Positions 16,156 through 24,848 of a stretch of DNA of 64,000 bases are shown one piece after another. The position numbers and the translations under genes are program-made. Source of the DNA: Cytophagaceae bacterium (GTDB taxonomy: Bacteria; Bacteroidota; Bacteroidia; Cytophagales; Spirosomataceae); assembly GCA_027491195.1 (NCBI GenBank), contig JAIXWQ010000009.1, forward strand, positions 434,001 to 498,000, written 5' to 3'. The stretch's first letter is position 1, and each line of letters starts with the position of its first letter. The notes below the pieces were generated by a model that saw only the letters and a program-made list of their open reading frames with translations, was not told the origin of the DNA and searched no databases.

Positions 16156-16172
16156 GTGGGCCGGAAATCCAC
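16156..16172 (+). repeat. Intercistronic element copy 2 (before rplR)
   Basis: GTGGGCCGGAAATCCAC differs from the element at 14161-14177 at a single base. The stem is GTGGG/TCCAC (5 bp, one G-U) with loop region CCGGAAA. The rplR ATG is 17 nt downstream. Confidence 0.6.
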
Positions 16173-16188
16173 ACAAACAAGTTAACAA

Positions 16189-16536
16189 ATGGCAACAACC
16201 AAAAATTTACGCAGAACCCGCATTAAACGTGCGATTCGCGCTAAGATTGCAGGAACAGCGGAGCGTCCGCGTTTAACTGTATATCGCTCTAATTCTGCAT
16301 TGTATGCACAATTAGTAGATGATTTAGCTGGTAAGACTATCATGTCAGCTACTTCTTACACAAAAGATAAAGTGAACAACAATATTGAAGCTGCAAAGTC
16401 AGTAGGTTTAGCTATCGCTGCAAAAGCGAAGGCGGCTGGAATTGAGAAGGTAGTTTTTGACCGTAACGGTTATTTGTATCACGGAAGAATTAAATCATTA
16501 GCTGAAGGTGCTCGCGAGGGTGGCTTACAATTTTAA
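16189..16536 (+). CDS. rplR: 50S ribosomal protein L18
   Basis: A 115-residue 5S rRNA-binding protein. The basic N-terminus (Asn-Leu-Arg-Arg-Thr-Arg-Ile-Lys-Arg) is followed by [10 protein letters not shown], and the C-terminus has [11 protein letters not shown]. rpsE starts 9 nt later. Confidence 0.97.
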   Translation: MATTKNLRRTRIKRAIRAKIAGTAERPRLTVYRSNSALYAQLVDDLAGKTIMSATSYTKDKVNNNIEAAKSVGLAIAAKAKAAGIEKVVFDRNGYLYHGRIKSLAEGAREGGLQF

Positions 16537-16545
16537 GAAATAGAT

Positions 16546-17064
16546 ATGTCGCATTTACAAGCAAAACCAATAAAGGTTAACGAAGGTGAGTTGAAGGAGA
16601 AAGTAGTAGCCATCAACCGTGTTGCAAAAGTAGTTAAAGGTGGTCGTCGTTTTAGTTTCTCAGCAATCGTTGTCGTAGGTGACGGTGCTGGTATCGTAGG
16701 ATACGGTTTAGGAAAAGCAAACGAGGTAACTGACGCTATCACAAAAGGTATCGAAGACGCTAAGAAAAACTTATTCCAAATTCCTTTGTTGAAGAACACA
16801 GTTCCTCACGAGCAATTAGGTAAATTCTCAGGTGGTTTCGTTTTAATTAAGCCAGCTGCTCCAGGTACAGGATTGATCGCCGGTGGTGCGATGCGTGCCG
16901 TGTTAGAGTCAGTAGGTGTGCATGATGTCTTAGCTAAGTCTAAAGGATCATCTAACCCACACAACGTAGTGAAGGCAACCATCGATGCATTAGTGAAGAT
17001 GAGAGCTCCACACTCAGTAGCATTCCAACGTGGAATCTCTGTTGCTAAAGTATTTAATGGATAA
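16546..17064 (+). CDS. rpsE: 30S ribosomal protein S5
   Basis: A 172-residue accuracy protein. The double-stranded-RNA-binding-like N-terminal domain includes [11 protein letters not shown], and the C-terminal half has [12 protein letters not shown] and Gly-Ser-Ser-Asn-Pro-His-Asn. Length is standard. Confidence 0.97.
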   Translation: MSHLQAKPIKVNEGELKEKVVAINRVAKVVKGGRRFSFSAIVVVGDGAGIVGYGLGKANEVTDAITKGIEDAKKNLFQIPLLKNTVPHEQLGKFSGGFVLIKPAAPGTGLIAGGAMRAVLESVGVHDVLAKSKGSSNPHNVVKATIDALVKMRAPHSVAFQRGISVAKVFNG

Positions 17065-17066
17065 TC

Positions 17067-17083
17067 AGAGCGCGTAAGCCTCT
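17067..17083 (+). other. Intercistronic hairpin between rpsE and rpmD (GTAA loop)
   Basis: AGAG, bulged C, GC, loop GTAA (a GNRA-type tetraloop), then GC-CTCT: six base pairs in the 34-nt gap. No U-run follows. It belongs with the hairpins at 17290-17307 and 22951-22993. Confidence 0.4.
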
Positions 17084-17098
17084 CTAATAGAACATACA

Positions 17099-17278
17099 AT
17101 GTCTAAAGTTAAAATTACTCAAGTTAAAAGTGCAATTAAGCGCCCGGAAGTACAGAAGCGTACGATCCAAGCTTTGGGATTAGGTAAAATCCGTAAGAGT
17201 GTTGAGGTTGAATTAAATCCAGCAATTGCAGGTATGATTCGTGCCGTAAACCACTTAATTGTAGTTGAAAATATTTAA
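17099..17278 (+). CDS. rpmD: 50S ribosomal protein L30
   Basis: A 59-residue protein starting MSKVKITQVKSAIKRPEVQ and ending in Leu-Ile-Val-Val-Glu-Asn-Ile. The Thr-Ile-Gln-Ala-Leu-Gly-Leu-Gly-Lys segment is the L30 signature. ATG at 17099, TAA at 17276-17278. It sits in its universal position between rpsE and rplO. Confidence 0.95.
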   Translation: MSKVKITQVKSAIKRPEVQKRTIQALGLGKIRKSVEVELNPAIAGMIRAVNHLIVVENI

Positions 17279-17289
17279 TTAACATGCGA

Positions 17290-17307
17290 GTTGCTGGAAA
17301 CAGCAGC
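17290..17307 (+). other. GNRA-capped hairpin between rpmD and rplO
   Basis: GTTGCTG, loop GAAA, CAGCAGC: a 7-bp stem with one G-U pair and a GAAA tetraloop, ending 17 nt before the rplO ATG. No U-run follows, so it is not a terminator. It could be a processing, stability or translational-control element. Confidence 0.5.
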
Positions 17308-17324
17308 GCTAAGCCCCAATTAGA

Positions 17325-17771
17325 ATGAAATTATCATCATTAAAGCCTGCTGAAGGCTCAGTAAAAGTTAGAAAAAGAGTTGGTCGTGGTCAAGGTTCTG
17401 GATTAGGTGGAACTTCTGCTCGTGGTCACAAAGGTGCTCAATCTCGTTCAGGTTATTCTCGCAAGAGAGGATTTGAAGGTGGTCAGATGCCATTACAACG
17501 TCGCGTTCCTAAGTTTGGTTTCAAGAACCACAACCGTGTAGAATACAAAGCAATCAACTTAGATACCTTACAAGCATTAGCTGATTCAATCGGAACTAAG
17601 GTGATTACATTTGAAACACTTTACACAAATGGTCTTGTTTCTAAGTCTGACTTAGTGAAGATTTTATCACGTGGATCTGTAACAACTGCGTTAGAGGTTA
17701 CTGTAAAAGGTTTCTCAGGTGCTGCTAAAGCTGCGATTGAAGCAGCAGGTGGTAAAGCAATTGTTGGTTAA
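17325..17771 (+). CDS. rplO: 50S ribosomal protein L15
   Basis: A 148-residue late-assembly protein. The extended Gly/Arg-rich N-terminal half (Arg-Val-Gly-Arg-Gly-Gln-Gly-Ser-Gly near residue 19 and Gly-Phe-Glu-Gly-Gly-Gln-Met-Pro-Leu near 51) and the globular C-terminus are typical. secY follows 17 nt later. Confidence 0.97.
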   Translation: MKLSSLKPAEGSVKVRKRVGRGQGSGLGGTSARGHKGAQSRSGYSRKRGFEGGQMPLQRRVPKFGFKNHNRVEYKAINLDTLQALADSIGTKVITFETLYTNGLVSKSDLVKILSRGSVTTALEVTVKGFSGAAKAAIEAAGGKAIVG

Positions 17772-17788
17772 TCCTCTATTCTAATCGA

Positions 17789-19111
17789 ATGAACAAGTTA
17801 ATAACAACTTTCAAGCATATTTTCTCAATCGAGGAGTTAAGAGGCCGTATTCTCAATACGCTTCTTTTCATTGCATTCTTCCGTTTAGGTTCTTACGTAG
17901 CTTTACCAGGTGTAGATGCGACTAAGTTGACTCAAGCTGGAGAAGGTGGTCTTTTCGGTTTGTTAAATATCTTTTCAGGCGGTGCTTTAAGCAATGCTTC
18001 GGTATTTGCTTTAGGTATCATGCCTTACATCTCGGCTTCTATTGCGATTCAGTTATTGACTATTGCGCTTCCGTATTTCCAAAAAATGCAGAAGGACGGA
18101 GAGTCAGGTCGTAAGAAGTTAAACCAAATCACTCGTATCCTAACGATTTTCGTTACAGCGGCTCAAGCGTTTACTTATTTACAAGTAACGATTCCGACTG
18201 AGGCGATTATGGTAGATCCTTGGTTTTTCCGTTTATATGGCGTGGCTATCTTAATCGGTGGTACGATGTTGTGTATGTGGTTAGGAGAGAAGATTACGGA
18301 CAAAGGTATCGGTAACGGTATCTCTATGTTGATCATGATTGGTATCGTATCTCGTTTCCCAGCGTCTATTTTACAAGAAGCAGGTTCTCGCGGGATGTCA
18401 GGTGCTTTAATGTTCATCATTGAAATCATTGCTTTATTCTTTGTGGTAATGGGTGCCATCATGGTGACTCAAGCGGTTCGCCGTATTCCAGTTCAATATG
18501 CTAAGCAAGTGGTAGGTTCGAAAGCAACGGCAGTAGGTGGTGAGCGTCAATACATTCCTTTGAAGTTAAATGCTTCAGGTGTAATGCCGATCATCTTTGC
18601 TCAAGCTTTAATGTTTATTCCAGGCTTAGTGGCACAGTCGTTTGCTGAGAAATCAGAATTTGCTTCTTCGGTAGCGTCTGCTTTCGGAGATTTCACGACT
18701 TGGCAATACAACGTATTATTTGCTTTCTTAATCATTGTGTTCACATTCTTCTACACAGCGATCTCAATTAACCCGACTCAAATCTCTGATGATATGAAGC
18801 GTGGTGGAGGTTTTGTGCCAGGAGTGAAGCCAGGTGAAGAGACGGCAGGTTTTATTGCAACGATTTTAGATCGTATTACCTTACCAGGTGCTGTGATGTT
18901 ATCGCTTATTGCGGTTCTTCCAGCGGTAGCTAACTTGTTTGGTGTAACAAGAGGATTTGCTTCTTTCTTCGGAGGGACGTCTCTTCTTATCTTGGTAGGT
19001 GTAGTATTAGATACATTGCAACAAATAGAAAGTTATTTGTTGATGCGTAAGTACGAAGGTTTAATGCAATCAGGAAGAGTGAAAGGTCGCTCGGAACTGA
19101 TTAACCGTTAA
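17789..19111 (+). CDS. secY: Preprotein translocase subunit SecY
   Basis: A 440-residue inner-membrane channel protein with ten predicted membrane segments. The second contains the plug region (Gly-Gly-Leu-Phe-Gly-Leu-Leu-Asn-Ile-Phe-Ser-Gly-Gly-Ala-Leu), and the cytosolic loops around residues 230-250 and 350 carry the basic ribosome/SecA contacts. Length matches the bacterial family. It is co-transcribed with ribosomal genes, as in nearly all bacteria, and map begins 1 nt after its stop. Confidence 0.98.
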   Translation: MNKLITTFKHIFSIEELRGRILNTLLFIAFFRLGSYVALPGVDATKLTQAGEGGLFGLLNIFSGGALSNASVFALGIMPYISASIAIQLLTIALPYFQKMQKDGESGRKKLNQITRILTIFVTAAQAFTYLQVTIPTEAIMVDPWFFRLYGVAILIGGTMLCMWLGEKITDKGIGNGISMLIMIGIVSRFPASILQEAGSRGMSGALMFIIEIIALFFVVMGAIMVTQAVRRIPVQYAKQVVGSKATAVGGERQYIPLKLNASGVMPIIFAQALMFIPGLVAQSFAEKSEFASSVASAFGDFTTWQYNVLFAFLIIVFTFFYTAISINPTQISDDMKRGGGFVPGVKPGEETAGFIATILDRITLPGAVMLSLIAVLPAVANLFGVTRGFASFFGGTSLLILVGVVLDTLQQIESYLLMRKYEGLMQSGRVKGRSELINR

Positions 19112-19112
19112 G

Positions 19113-19919
19113 ATGATCTATTTAAAGACACCCGCGGAATTAGCATTCATTCAACAGAATGGCGAAATCCTTGGAAAATGTCATGCTGAAGTAGCGAAGG
19201 CGATACAGCCGGGAGTGAGTACTTTAGCCTTAGATAAAATCGCTTACGAATACATTAAAGATAATGGAGCGCATCCATCCTTTTTGAACTACCAAGTAGG
19301 AAGCCAAAAATACGCCTATTCGTTGTGTATCTCGGTGAATGATGTGGTGGTTCACGGTTTACCTGGAGAATTGATCCTGAAAGAAGGAGATATTATCTCG
19401 ATAGATGGAGGAGTTTATAAAAATGGCTACCACGCAGATAGCGCCTATACTTATGGTATCGGAAATGTGTCTGAGGAGGTAGTTCAATTGTTACAACGGA
19501 CGAAAGAGTCCTTGTATTTAGGTTTGAATCAAGCCGCACCAGGCAAACGAGTTGGCGACATTGGTTTCGCTGTTCAATCTTACACGGAATCATTTGGTTA
19601 CGGTGTAGTGAGAGAGCTAGTTGGTCACGGAGTAGGTAAGAAGCTTCACGAAAGCCCAGAGGTACCTAATTATGGTCGCCGCGGGGAAGGAGCTAAGTTG
19701 AAAGAAGGAATGGTCATTGCGATCGAACCGATGATTAACTTAGGTAAGCGTCAAATCTCAGTAGATAAGGATGGTTGGACTATCCGCACACAAGATCGCA
19801 AACCAAGTGCTCACTTTGAACACACGGTGGCGGTAGGAAAAGAAGGCCCGATCATTTTGACGACCTTTGCTCCGATTGAAGAAGTGATTAAAACATCAAC
19901 AGTATTGTTGAATATATAA
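19113..19919 (+). CDS. map: Type I methionine aminopeptidase
   Basis: A 268-residue dimetal peptidase that removes the initiator Met. Ligand context is visible: Asp-Gly-Gly near residue 96, Asp-Ser-Ala-Tyr-Thr-Tyr near 108, [12 protein letters not shown] near 171-182, Glu-Pro-Met near 205 and a final His-Phe-Glu-His-Thr near 235. The secY-map-infA order is standard for this operon. Confidence 0.97.
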   Translation: MIYLKTPAELAFIQQNGEILGKCHAEVAKAIQPGVSTLALDKIAYEYIKDNGAHPSFLNYQVGSQKYAYSLCISVNDVVVHGLPGELILKEGDIISIDGGVYKNGYHADSAYTYGIGNVSEEVVQLLQRTKESLYLGLNQAAPGKRVGDIGFAVQSYTESFGYGVVRELVGHGVGKKLHESPEVPNYGRRGEGAKLKEGMVIAIEPMINLGKRQISVDKDGWTIRTQDRKPSAHFEHTVAVGKEGPIILTTFAPIEEVIKTSTVLLNI

Positions 19920-19929
19920 ATTAATAATT

Positions 19930-20148
19930 ATGGCCAAACAGTCCTCGATAGAAGTAGACGGAATTATTTTGGAAGCTCTTTCGAACGCCATGTTTCGGGT
20001 AGAATTGGAAAATACGCACCAAGTCATTGCACACATTTCGGGCAAGATGCGGATGCACTACATCAAGATTTTACCAGGTGATAAGGTGAAGTTAGAGATG
20101 TCTCCTTATGATTTAAGTAAGGCGAGAATTGTTTACAGATACAAGTAA
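19930..20148 (+). CDS. infA: Translation initiation factor IF-1
   Basis: A 72-residue OB-fold factor that blocks the A site during initiation. The [14 protein letters not shown] segment and the C-terminal Ala-Arg-Ile-Val-Tyr-Arg are family hallmarks. It lies between map and rpmJ. Confidence 0.97.
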   Translation: MAKQSSIEVDGIILEALSNAMFRVELENTHQVIAHISGKMRMHYIKILPGDKVKLEMSPYDLSKARIVYRYK

Positions 20149-20179
20149 TTTAAGGTTTGATTTTATAAATACAGTTAAT

Positions 20180-20296
20180 ATGAAAGTTAAAGCATCTATC
20201 AAGAAACGTAGTGCAGATTGCAAAGTAATCCGTCGTCACGGAAAGCTTTACGTAATCAACAAGAAGAATCCTAAGTTCAAACAAAGACAAGGATAA
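20180..20296 (+). CDS. rpmJ: 50S ribosomal protein L36 (Cys-poor, zinc-free form)
   Basis: A 38-residue protein starting [20 protein letters not shown] and ending Phe-Lys-Gln-Arg-Gln-Gly. Canonical L36 binds zinc through three Cys and one His; here only Cys14 remains and the other ligand positions are Ser/Asp/Asn. This is a zinc-independent form. ATG at 20180, TAA at 20294-20296. Confidence 0.93.
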   Translation: MKVKASIKKRSADCKVIRRHGKLYVINKKNPKFKQRQG

Positions 20297-20342
20297 TTCG
20301 ACAGAATTTTAAATTGATTAATAACAACAATTAATTACCTAT

Positions 20343-20720
20343 ATGGCTCGTATTGCAGGGGTTGATATTCCCGACAAAAAAAGAGGAGAAATTGCGTTGA
20401 CTTATATTTTCGGTATTGGTCGTAGCACTGCTCAAAAAATTTTAACGAAAGCTGCGGTTTCGTTTGACAAGAAAGCTGGTGAGTGGAACGATACGGAGGC
20501 TAGCGCTATCCGTGCGATCATCGCTGCTGAATTCAAAACGGAAGGTCAGTTGAAATCTGAGGTTCAATTGAACATCAAGCGTTTGATGGACATCGGTTGC
20601 TACCGTGGATTACGTCACCGTAAAGGTTTACCATTACGTGGTCAGCGTACTAAGAACAACTCACGTACTCGTAAGGGTCGTAGAAAAACAGTTGCTAACA
20701 AGAAAAAAGTAACTAAATAA
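20343..20720 (+). CDS. rpsM: 30S ribosomal protein S13
   Basis: A 125-residue head protein contacting the P-site tRNA and L5. Arg-Ile-Ala-Gly-Val-Asp-Ile-Pro opens it and the H2TH-like segment is followed by [16 protein letters not shown]. It heads the alpha-type gene block. Confidence 0.97.
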   Translation: MARIAGVDIPDKKRGEIALTYIFGIGRSTAQKILTKAAVSFDKKAGEWNDTEASAIRAIIAAEFKTEGQLKSEVQLNIKRLMDIGCYRGLRHRKGLPLRGQRTKNNSRTRKGRRKTVANKKKVTK

Positions 20721-20760
20721 TAACTAGAGGGTAACACCTCTTCGTATTTCATTTCAAATT

Positions 20761-21156
20761 ATGGCACAAGCAAAAAGAAAAGATAAAGCGAAGAAGAGAG
20801 TAGTTGTCGTTGAACAAAACGGACAAGTACATATCAAAGCTTCCTTTAACAACATTATTATCTCCATTACTAACTCAGCAGGTCAAGTGATCTCTTGGGC
20901 ATCAGCAGGAAAGATGGGTTTCCGTGGTTCTAAGAAAAACACACCTTACGCAGCTCAGATGGCAGCATCTAACTGTGCAGCAGTAGCTGTTGAAGCAGGA
21001 ATGAAGAAAGCGGAGGTTTTTGTAAAAGGACCAGGAGCAGGACGTGAGTCAGCTATCCGTACTATCCAAAACTCTGGAATTGAAGTTTCTATCATCAAAG
21101 ATATTACTCCAATGCCTCACAATGGATGTCGTCCTCCAAAACGTCGTCGCGTTTAA
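20761..21156 (+). CDS. rpsK: 30S ribosomal protein S11
   Basis: A 131-residue platform protein. The C-terminal [14 protein letters not shown] is diagnostic, as is the Gly-Pro-Gly-Ala-Gly-Arg-Glu-Ser-Ala segment. The gap before it can form AGAGG/CCTCT (20726-20730, 20737-20741). Confidence 0.97.
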   Translation: MAQAKRKDKAKKRVVVVEQNGQVHIKASFNNIIISITNSAGQVISWASAGKMGFRGSKKNTPYAAQMAASNCAAVAVEAGMKKAEVFVKGPGAGRESAIRTIQNSGIEVSIIKDITPMPHNGCRPPKRRRV

Positions 21157-21221
21157 TAATTTTTTATGCAGGAGTAATTAGTAATTATTTTCTCCCGCTT
21201 TTATTCACAATTTAATTACTT

Positions 21222-21244
21222 CATTGGGCATAAGAGGTCCAATG
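21222..21244 (+). promoter_or_regulatory. Hairpin just upstream of rpsD
   Basis: CATTGG (21222-21227) and CCAATG (21239-21244) pair around an 11-nt loop, 13 nt before the rpsD ATG, in the longest gap (101 nt) of this block. S4 controls its own operon in E. coli, so a translational operator is possible; this is inference. Confidence 0.35.
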
Positions 21245-21257
21245 ACTTTTAAGAAAA

Positions 21258-21863
21258 ATGGCTAGATACACAGGTCCCAAATCCAAGATTGCACGTCGTT
21301 TCGGTGAAGCAATTCTAGGTCCGAGCAAAGCATTAGCTCGTAAAAACTATGCACCAGGTATGCACGGTAAAGGAAAGCGTTCAAAGGTTTCTGAATACGC
21401 AGTGCAATTGAAAGAAAAGCAAAAAGTAAAATACACATACGGTATTTTAGAACGCCAATTCGAAAACTTGTTCCACAAGGCTGCTGTAAAGGCAGGGATC
21501 ACAGGTGAAAACTTGATCAAATTATGTGAAGCTCGTTTAGATAACACGGTTTATCGTTTAGGTATTGCTCCTACACGTCGTGCAGCGCGTCAATTAGTTA
21601 TTCACAAACACATCATTGTAGACGGCGAAGTAGTAAATGTGCCATCTTACTCTCTACGTCCAGGTCAATTAGTAGGTGTTCGTGCTAAATCAAAATCTCT
21701 AGAAGTAGTATCTAACTCACTAGCTGCTCGTTCTCCAAAGAACTTCAACTGGTTAGAGTGGGATGGTGTTGAATTGGTTGGTAAGTTTGTTGCTATGCCA
21801 GAAAGAGATCAGATTCCTGAAAACTTCAACGAACAAGCAATTGTCGAATTATACTCTAAGTAA
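21258..21863 (+). CDS. rpsD: 30S ribosomal protein S4
   Basis: A 201-residue primary 16S rRNA-binding protein. The S4 domain runs from about residue 92 ([13 protein letters not shown], then [10 protein letters not shown]). The N-terminus lacks a zinc Cys cluster. Length is standard; rpoA follows after 74 nt. Confidence 0.97.
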   Translation: MARYTGPKSKIARRFGEAILGPSKALARKNYAPGMHGKGKRSKVSEYAVQLKEKQKVKYTYGILERQFENLFHKAAVKAGITGENLIKLCEARLDNTVYRLGIAPTRRAARQLVIHKHIIVDGEVVNVPSYSLRPGQLVGVRAKSKSLEVVSNSLAARSPKNFNWLEWDGVELVGKFVAMPERDQIPENFNEQAIVELYSK

Positions 21864-21937
21864 TCTCCTAACTGGGATTAAAGAGTTTATTAAGAGTACC
21901 AATAACGTTTTTTCAGTATCATTTTAAGCTACGAAAT

Positions 21938-22927
21938 ATGTCAATATTAGCATTCCAAATGCCCGAAAAAGTTGTGATGGAAAAAGCCACAGACTTCCAC
22001 GGGTTATTTGAGTTCAAGCCACTCGAAAAAGGTTACGGTGTTACCATTGGTAACGCACTTCGTAGAATCTTACTTTCTTCTCTAGAAGGATATGCTATCA
22101 CAAGCGTTAAGATTTCTGGTGTGTTACACGAATTTTCTGCCATTGAAGGCGTTCACGAAGATGTATCTGAGATCATCTTGAACTTGAAAAAAATTCGTTT
22201 CAAGAAGACACAAGAAATTTTGGATAACAAAGTTTCTATGAAAATTAAAGGACAAACAGCTATCACTGCAGGTGACATCGCTAAGTTTACTCCTTATTTC
22301 CAAGTATTAAACCCTGAATTGGTTATTTGCAATTTAGATTCTTCGAAAGAAGTTGAAATTGATTTAGTAATCGAAAAAGGTCGTGGTTATGTACCAGCTG
22401 ATGAGCCTCGTGCAAACGAGTTGCCATTCGGTCACATCGCTATCGATGCCATCTACACGCCAATCAAAAATGTAAAGTTCAGCATTGAGAACACACGTGT
22501 GGAGCAAAAGACGGATTATGAGAAATTAGTTTTAGATATCGAGACGGATGGTTCTATCCACCCAGAAGATGCATTGAAAGGTGCTGCCTATATCTTGATC
22601 CAACACTTTATGTTGTTCTCTGATCAAACAATGACATTTGAAACTCCTAAAGCAGAAGAAGATAATGTAGTAGATGAGGAATTACTTCACATGCGCAAGT
22701 TATTGAAGACTTCATTAGCTGACTTAGATTTATCTGTACGTGCTTACAACTGCTTAAAATCAGCTGACGTTCGCACTTTAGGTGAATTAGCGAAATTAGA
22801 AATCTCTGATATGATGAAGTTCCGTAACTTCGGAAAGAAATCATTGACTGAATTAGAACAATTGATCGAGGAAAAAGGGTTAACCTTTGGAATGGATGTT
22901 TCTAAATATCGTTTAGACGAAGATTAA
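21938..22927 (+). CDS. rpoA: RNA polymerase subunit alpha
   Basis: A 329-residue subunit. Residues 1-230 form the dimerisation and assembly domain ([12 protein letters not shown] near residue 36). A linker with acidic residues leads to the C-terminal domain (Val-Arg-Ala-Tyr-Asn-Cys-Leu-Lys near 268), which contacts upstream DNA and activators. Its place between rpsD and rplQ is conserved. Confidence 0.98.
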   Translation: MSILAFQMPEKVVMEKATDFHGLFEFKPLEKGYGVTIGNALRRILLSSLEGYAITSVKISGVLHEFSAIEGVHEDVSEIILNLKKIRFKKTQEILDNKVSMKIKGQTAITAGDIAKFTPYFQVLNPELVICNLDSSKEVEIDLVIEKGRGYVPADEPRANELPFGHIAIDAIYTPIKNVKFSIENTRVEQKTDYEKLVLDIETDGSIHPEDALKGAAYILIQHFMLFSDQTMTFETPKAEEDNVVDEELLHMRKLLKTSLADLDLSVRAYNCLKSADVRTLGELAKLEISDMMKFRNFGKKSLTELEQLIEEKGLTFGMDVSKYRLDED

Positions 22928-22950
22928 TTAATAATTTAAACAAAGTAATA

Positions 22951-22993
22951 GGTGGTTTGCCGAGAGGTAAACTAACCGCAGCTCGCAAGAGCT
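22951..22993 (+). other. Tandem GNRA-capped hairpins between rpoA and rplQ
   Basis: First hairpin: 22951-22961 pairs with 22966-22977 (11 bp with two G-U pairs and one bulged A) around loop GAGA. Second: AGCTC-GCAA-GAGCT at 22980-22993. Two stacked hairpins with GNRA loops fill the 87-nt gap before rplQ. Four U follow the second, too few for a convincing terminator, but partial attenuation or RNase processing is possible. Confidence 0.55.
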
Positions 22994-23014
22994 TTTAACT
23001 TACGAAATAACACA

Positions 23015-23620
23015 ATGAGACACGGTAAAAAATTTAATCACCTAGGAAGAACAGCCTCTCACAGAGCAGCGTTGTTATCAAACATGGCTTCATCTTTGAT
23101 CTTACACAAGCGTATCCAAACGACTGTAGCTAAGGCAAAGGAATTACGTAAATACGTAGAGCCAATGATCACAAAGTCTAAAACAGATAGCACGAACAAT
23201 CGTCGTGTGGTATTCTCTTATTTACAAAATAAGGATGCGATCAAAGAATTGTTCTCTATCGTTTCTGAGAAAGTAGCGAATCGTCCAGGTGGATATACAC
23301 GTATTATCAAGTTAGGTAATCGTTTAGGTGATAACGCGGAAATCTGCTTCATTGAATTAGTTGACTTCAACGAAACAATGTTAGCTGCATCAGCGGAGAA
23401 AGCGGGTAAAACTCGTCGTAGCCGTCGTGGTGGCGCTGCAAAAGCAACTGAAGCTGCGGCTCCAGTAGCAGCTGCTGAAGCACCATCTGCAGAAGTTGTT
23501 GAGGAAGCTCCAGCAGCTGAGGTTGTAGCTGAAGAGGCTGCACCAGAAGTAGCTGAAGAAGCTGCTCCAGAAGCACCAGCAACTGAGGAGTCCACAGAAG
23601 AAAAAGGAGAAGACGCTTAA
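23015..23620 (+). CDS. rplQ: 50S ribosomal protein L17 with Ala/Glu-rich tail
   Basis: Residues 1-125 are a normal L17 ([20 protein letters not shown] at the start, Thr-Arg-Ile-Ile-Lys-Leu-Gly-Asn-Arg near residue 92). Residues 126-201 are an added tail, first basic then Ala/Glu/Pro/Val-rich with imperfect repeats (Ala-Pro-Ala-Ala-Glu-Val-Val style). The tail is low-complexity and acidic, unlike the basic body. The gene closes the operon and is followed by a strong terminator. Confidence 0.96.
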   Translation: MRHGKKFNHLGRTASHRAALLSNMASSLILHKRIQTTVAKAKELRKYVEPMITKSKTDSTNNRRVVFSYLQNKDAIKELFSIVSEKVANRPGGYTRIIKLGNRLGDNAEICFIELVDFNETMLAASAEKAGKTRRSRRGGAAKATEAAAPVAAAEAPSAEVVEEAPAAEVVAEEAAPEVAEEAAPEAPATEESTEEKGEDA

Positions 23621-23644
23621 TCTTTCTCTTTCTATTTTTTTAAA

Positions 23645-23676
23645 GGGCTTCAACTTTCCGTTGAAGCCCTTTTTTT
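23645..23676 (+). terminator. Terminator of the ribosomal-protein operon
   Basis: A perfect 10-bp stem (GGGCTTCAAC at 23645-23654, GTTGAAGCCC at 23660-23669) with a 5-nt loop and seven T. Confidence 0.95.
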
Positions 23677-23716
23677 AGGTAATGAAGTTTAGACCCCTAT
23701 TTTACAACAGCATTTT

Positions 23717-24817
23717 ATGAGATTTACCGAGTCCACACCAGCGGTTTTATTATTACAAGATGGAACTATCTTCCACGGGAAAGCACTAGGGAAAATAGGT
23801 ACTCACGGCGGTGAGATCTGTTTTAACACCGGTATGACGGGTTATCAAGAAATTTACACGGATCCGTCTTACGCGGGTCAAGTGATTATCAATACAACGG
23901 CACACATCGGAAATTACGGGGTGATGCAAGAGAAAGAGGCGGAATCGAATAAGGTCCAAATCGCCGGTATGGTTTGTAACGAGTTTGCTAGCGTTCACTC
24001 ACGTGAAACAGCGGACGGATCCTTACAAGATTATTTAGCTAACGCTGGTATCGTAGGTATTTCTGGTATTGATACGCGGGCATTAGTTCGCCACATCCGT
24101 ACGAAAGGGGTGATGAACTGCTTGATTTCTTCGGAGATTTTTGATGAGGCTGAATTAAAGGCGGCTTTGGACAAAATTCCATCGATGGAGGGTTTAGAAT
24201 TATCTTCTCAAGTATGTACGCAAGAAGCCTATTTCTTAGGGGAGGAGAAAGCAGAACGCAAAGTAGCTGTATTAGACTTAGGCGTGAAAAGAAGCATCTT
24301 ATCTAATATTGCTGAGCGCGGATGTTACTTGAAAGTATTTCCAGCGAAGACCTCTTTTGCGGAAATCGCAGCTTGGAATCCAGATGGCTATTTCGTTTCG
24401 AATGGCCCGGGTGATCCAGCGGTGATGTCGTATGCGATTGAAACGGTGACGCAATTCTTGAATAGCGATAAACCCGTTTTCGGTATTTGTTTAGGTCACC
24501 AAATCCTGGCGCAAGTAGTGGGTTTAAGTACCTACAAAATGCACAACGGTCACCGTGGCTTAAATCACCCGGTGAAGAATTTAGTGACTGGTTTGTCTGA
24601 GATTACTTCTCAAAACCATGGTTTTGCGGTTCAGCTGGATGAATTGAAAGCTTCAGATAAAGCGGAATTGACGCACATTAACTTGAACGATCAAACGGTG
24701 GAAGGTTTACGCGTGAAAGGTCGCAAGGCCTTCTCGGTGCAACATCACCCAGAAGCTAGTCCGGGGCCACATGATTCTCGTTACTTATTTGATCAGTTTA
24801 TCGATCTAATGAAATAA
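23717..24817 (+). CDS. carA: Carbamoyl-phosphate synthase small subunit
   Basis: A 366-residue glutaminase subunit that supplies ammonia to CarB for arginine and pyrimidine synthesis. The C-terminal class I amidotransferase domain shows the nucleophile motif Phe-Gly-Ile-Cys-Leu-Gly-His-Gln near residue 256 and the catalytic His-His-Pro-Glu near 343. The N-terminal domain has Phe-Asn-Thr-Gly-Met-Thr-Gly-Tyr-Gln. carB is not in this window. The gene stands alone between two terminators. Confidence 0.97.
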   Translation: MRFTESTPAVLLLQDGTIFHGKALGKIGTHGGEICFNTGMTGYQEIYTDPSYAGQVIINTTAHIGNYGVMQEKEAESNKVQIAGMVCNEFASVHSRETADGSLQDYLANAGIVGISGIDTRALVRHIRTKGVMNCLISSEIFDEAELKAALDKIPSMEGLELSSQVCTQEAYFLGEEKAERKVAVLDLGVKRSILSNIAERGCYLKVFPAKTSFAEIAAWNPDGYFVSNGPGDPAVMSYAIETVTQFLNSDKPVFGICLGHQILAQVVGLSTYKMHNGHRGLNHPVKNLVTGLSEITSQNHGFAVQLDELKASDKAELTHINLNDQTVEGLRVKGRKAFSVQHHPEASPGPHDSRYLFDQFIDLMK

Positions 24818-24847
24818 AAAAAAGCCCTGAGAGATCAGGGCTTTTTT
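24817..24847. terminator. Bidirectional terminator between carA and the 469-aa gene
   Basis: Eight-bp stem AGCCCTGA (24823-24830) / TCAGGGCT (24835-24842) with GAGA loop, A-run on the left and T-run on the right, serving both convergent genes. Confidence 0.9.
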
Positions 24848-24848
24848 G

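Noticed and set aside
23218-23653. Several long open frames antisense to the rplQ tail
   Set aside because: They arise from the Ala/Glu/Pro-biased codons of the L17 tail and have no independent start context or family.
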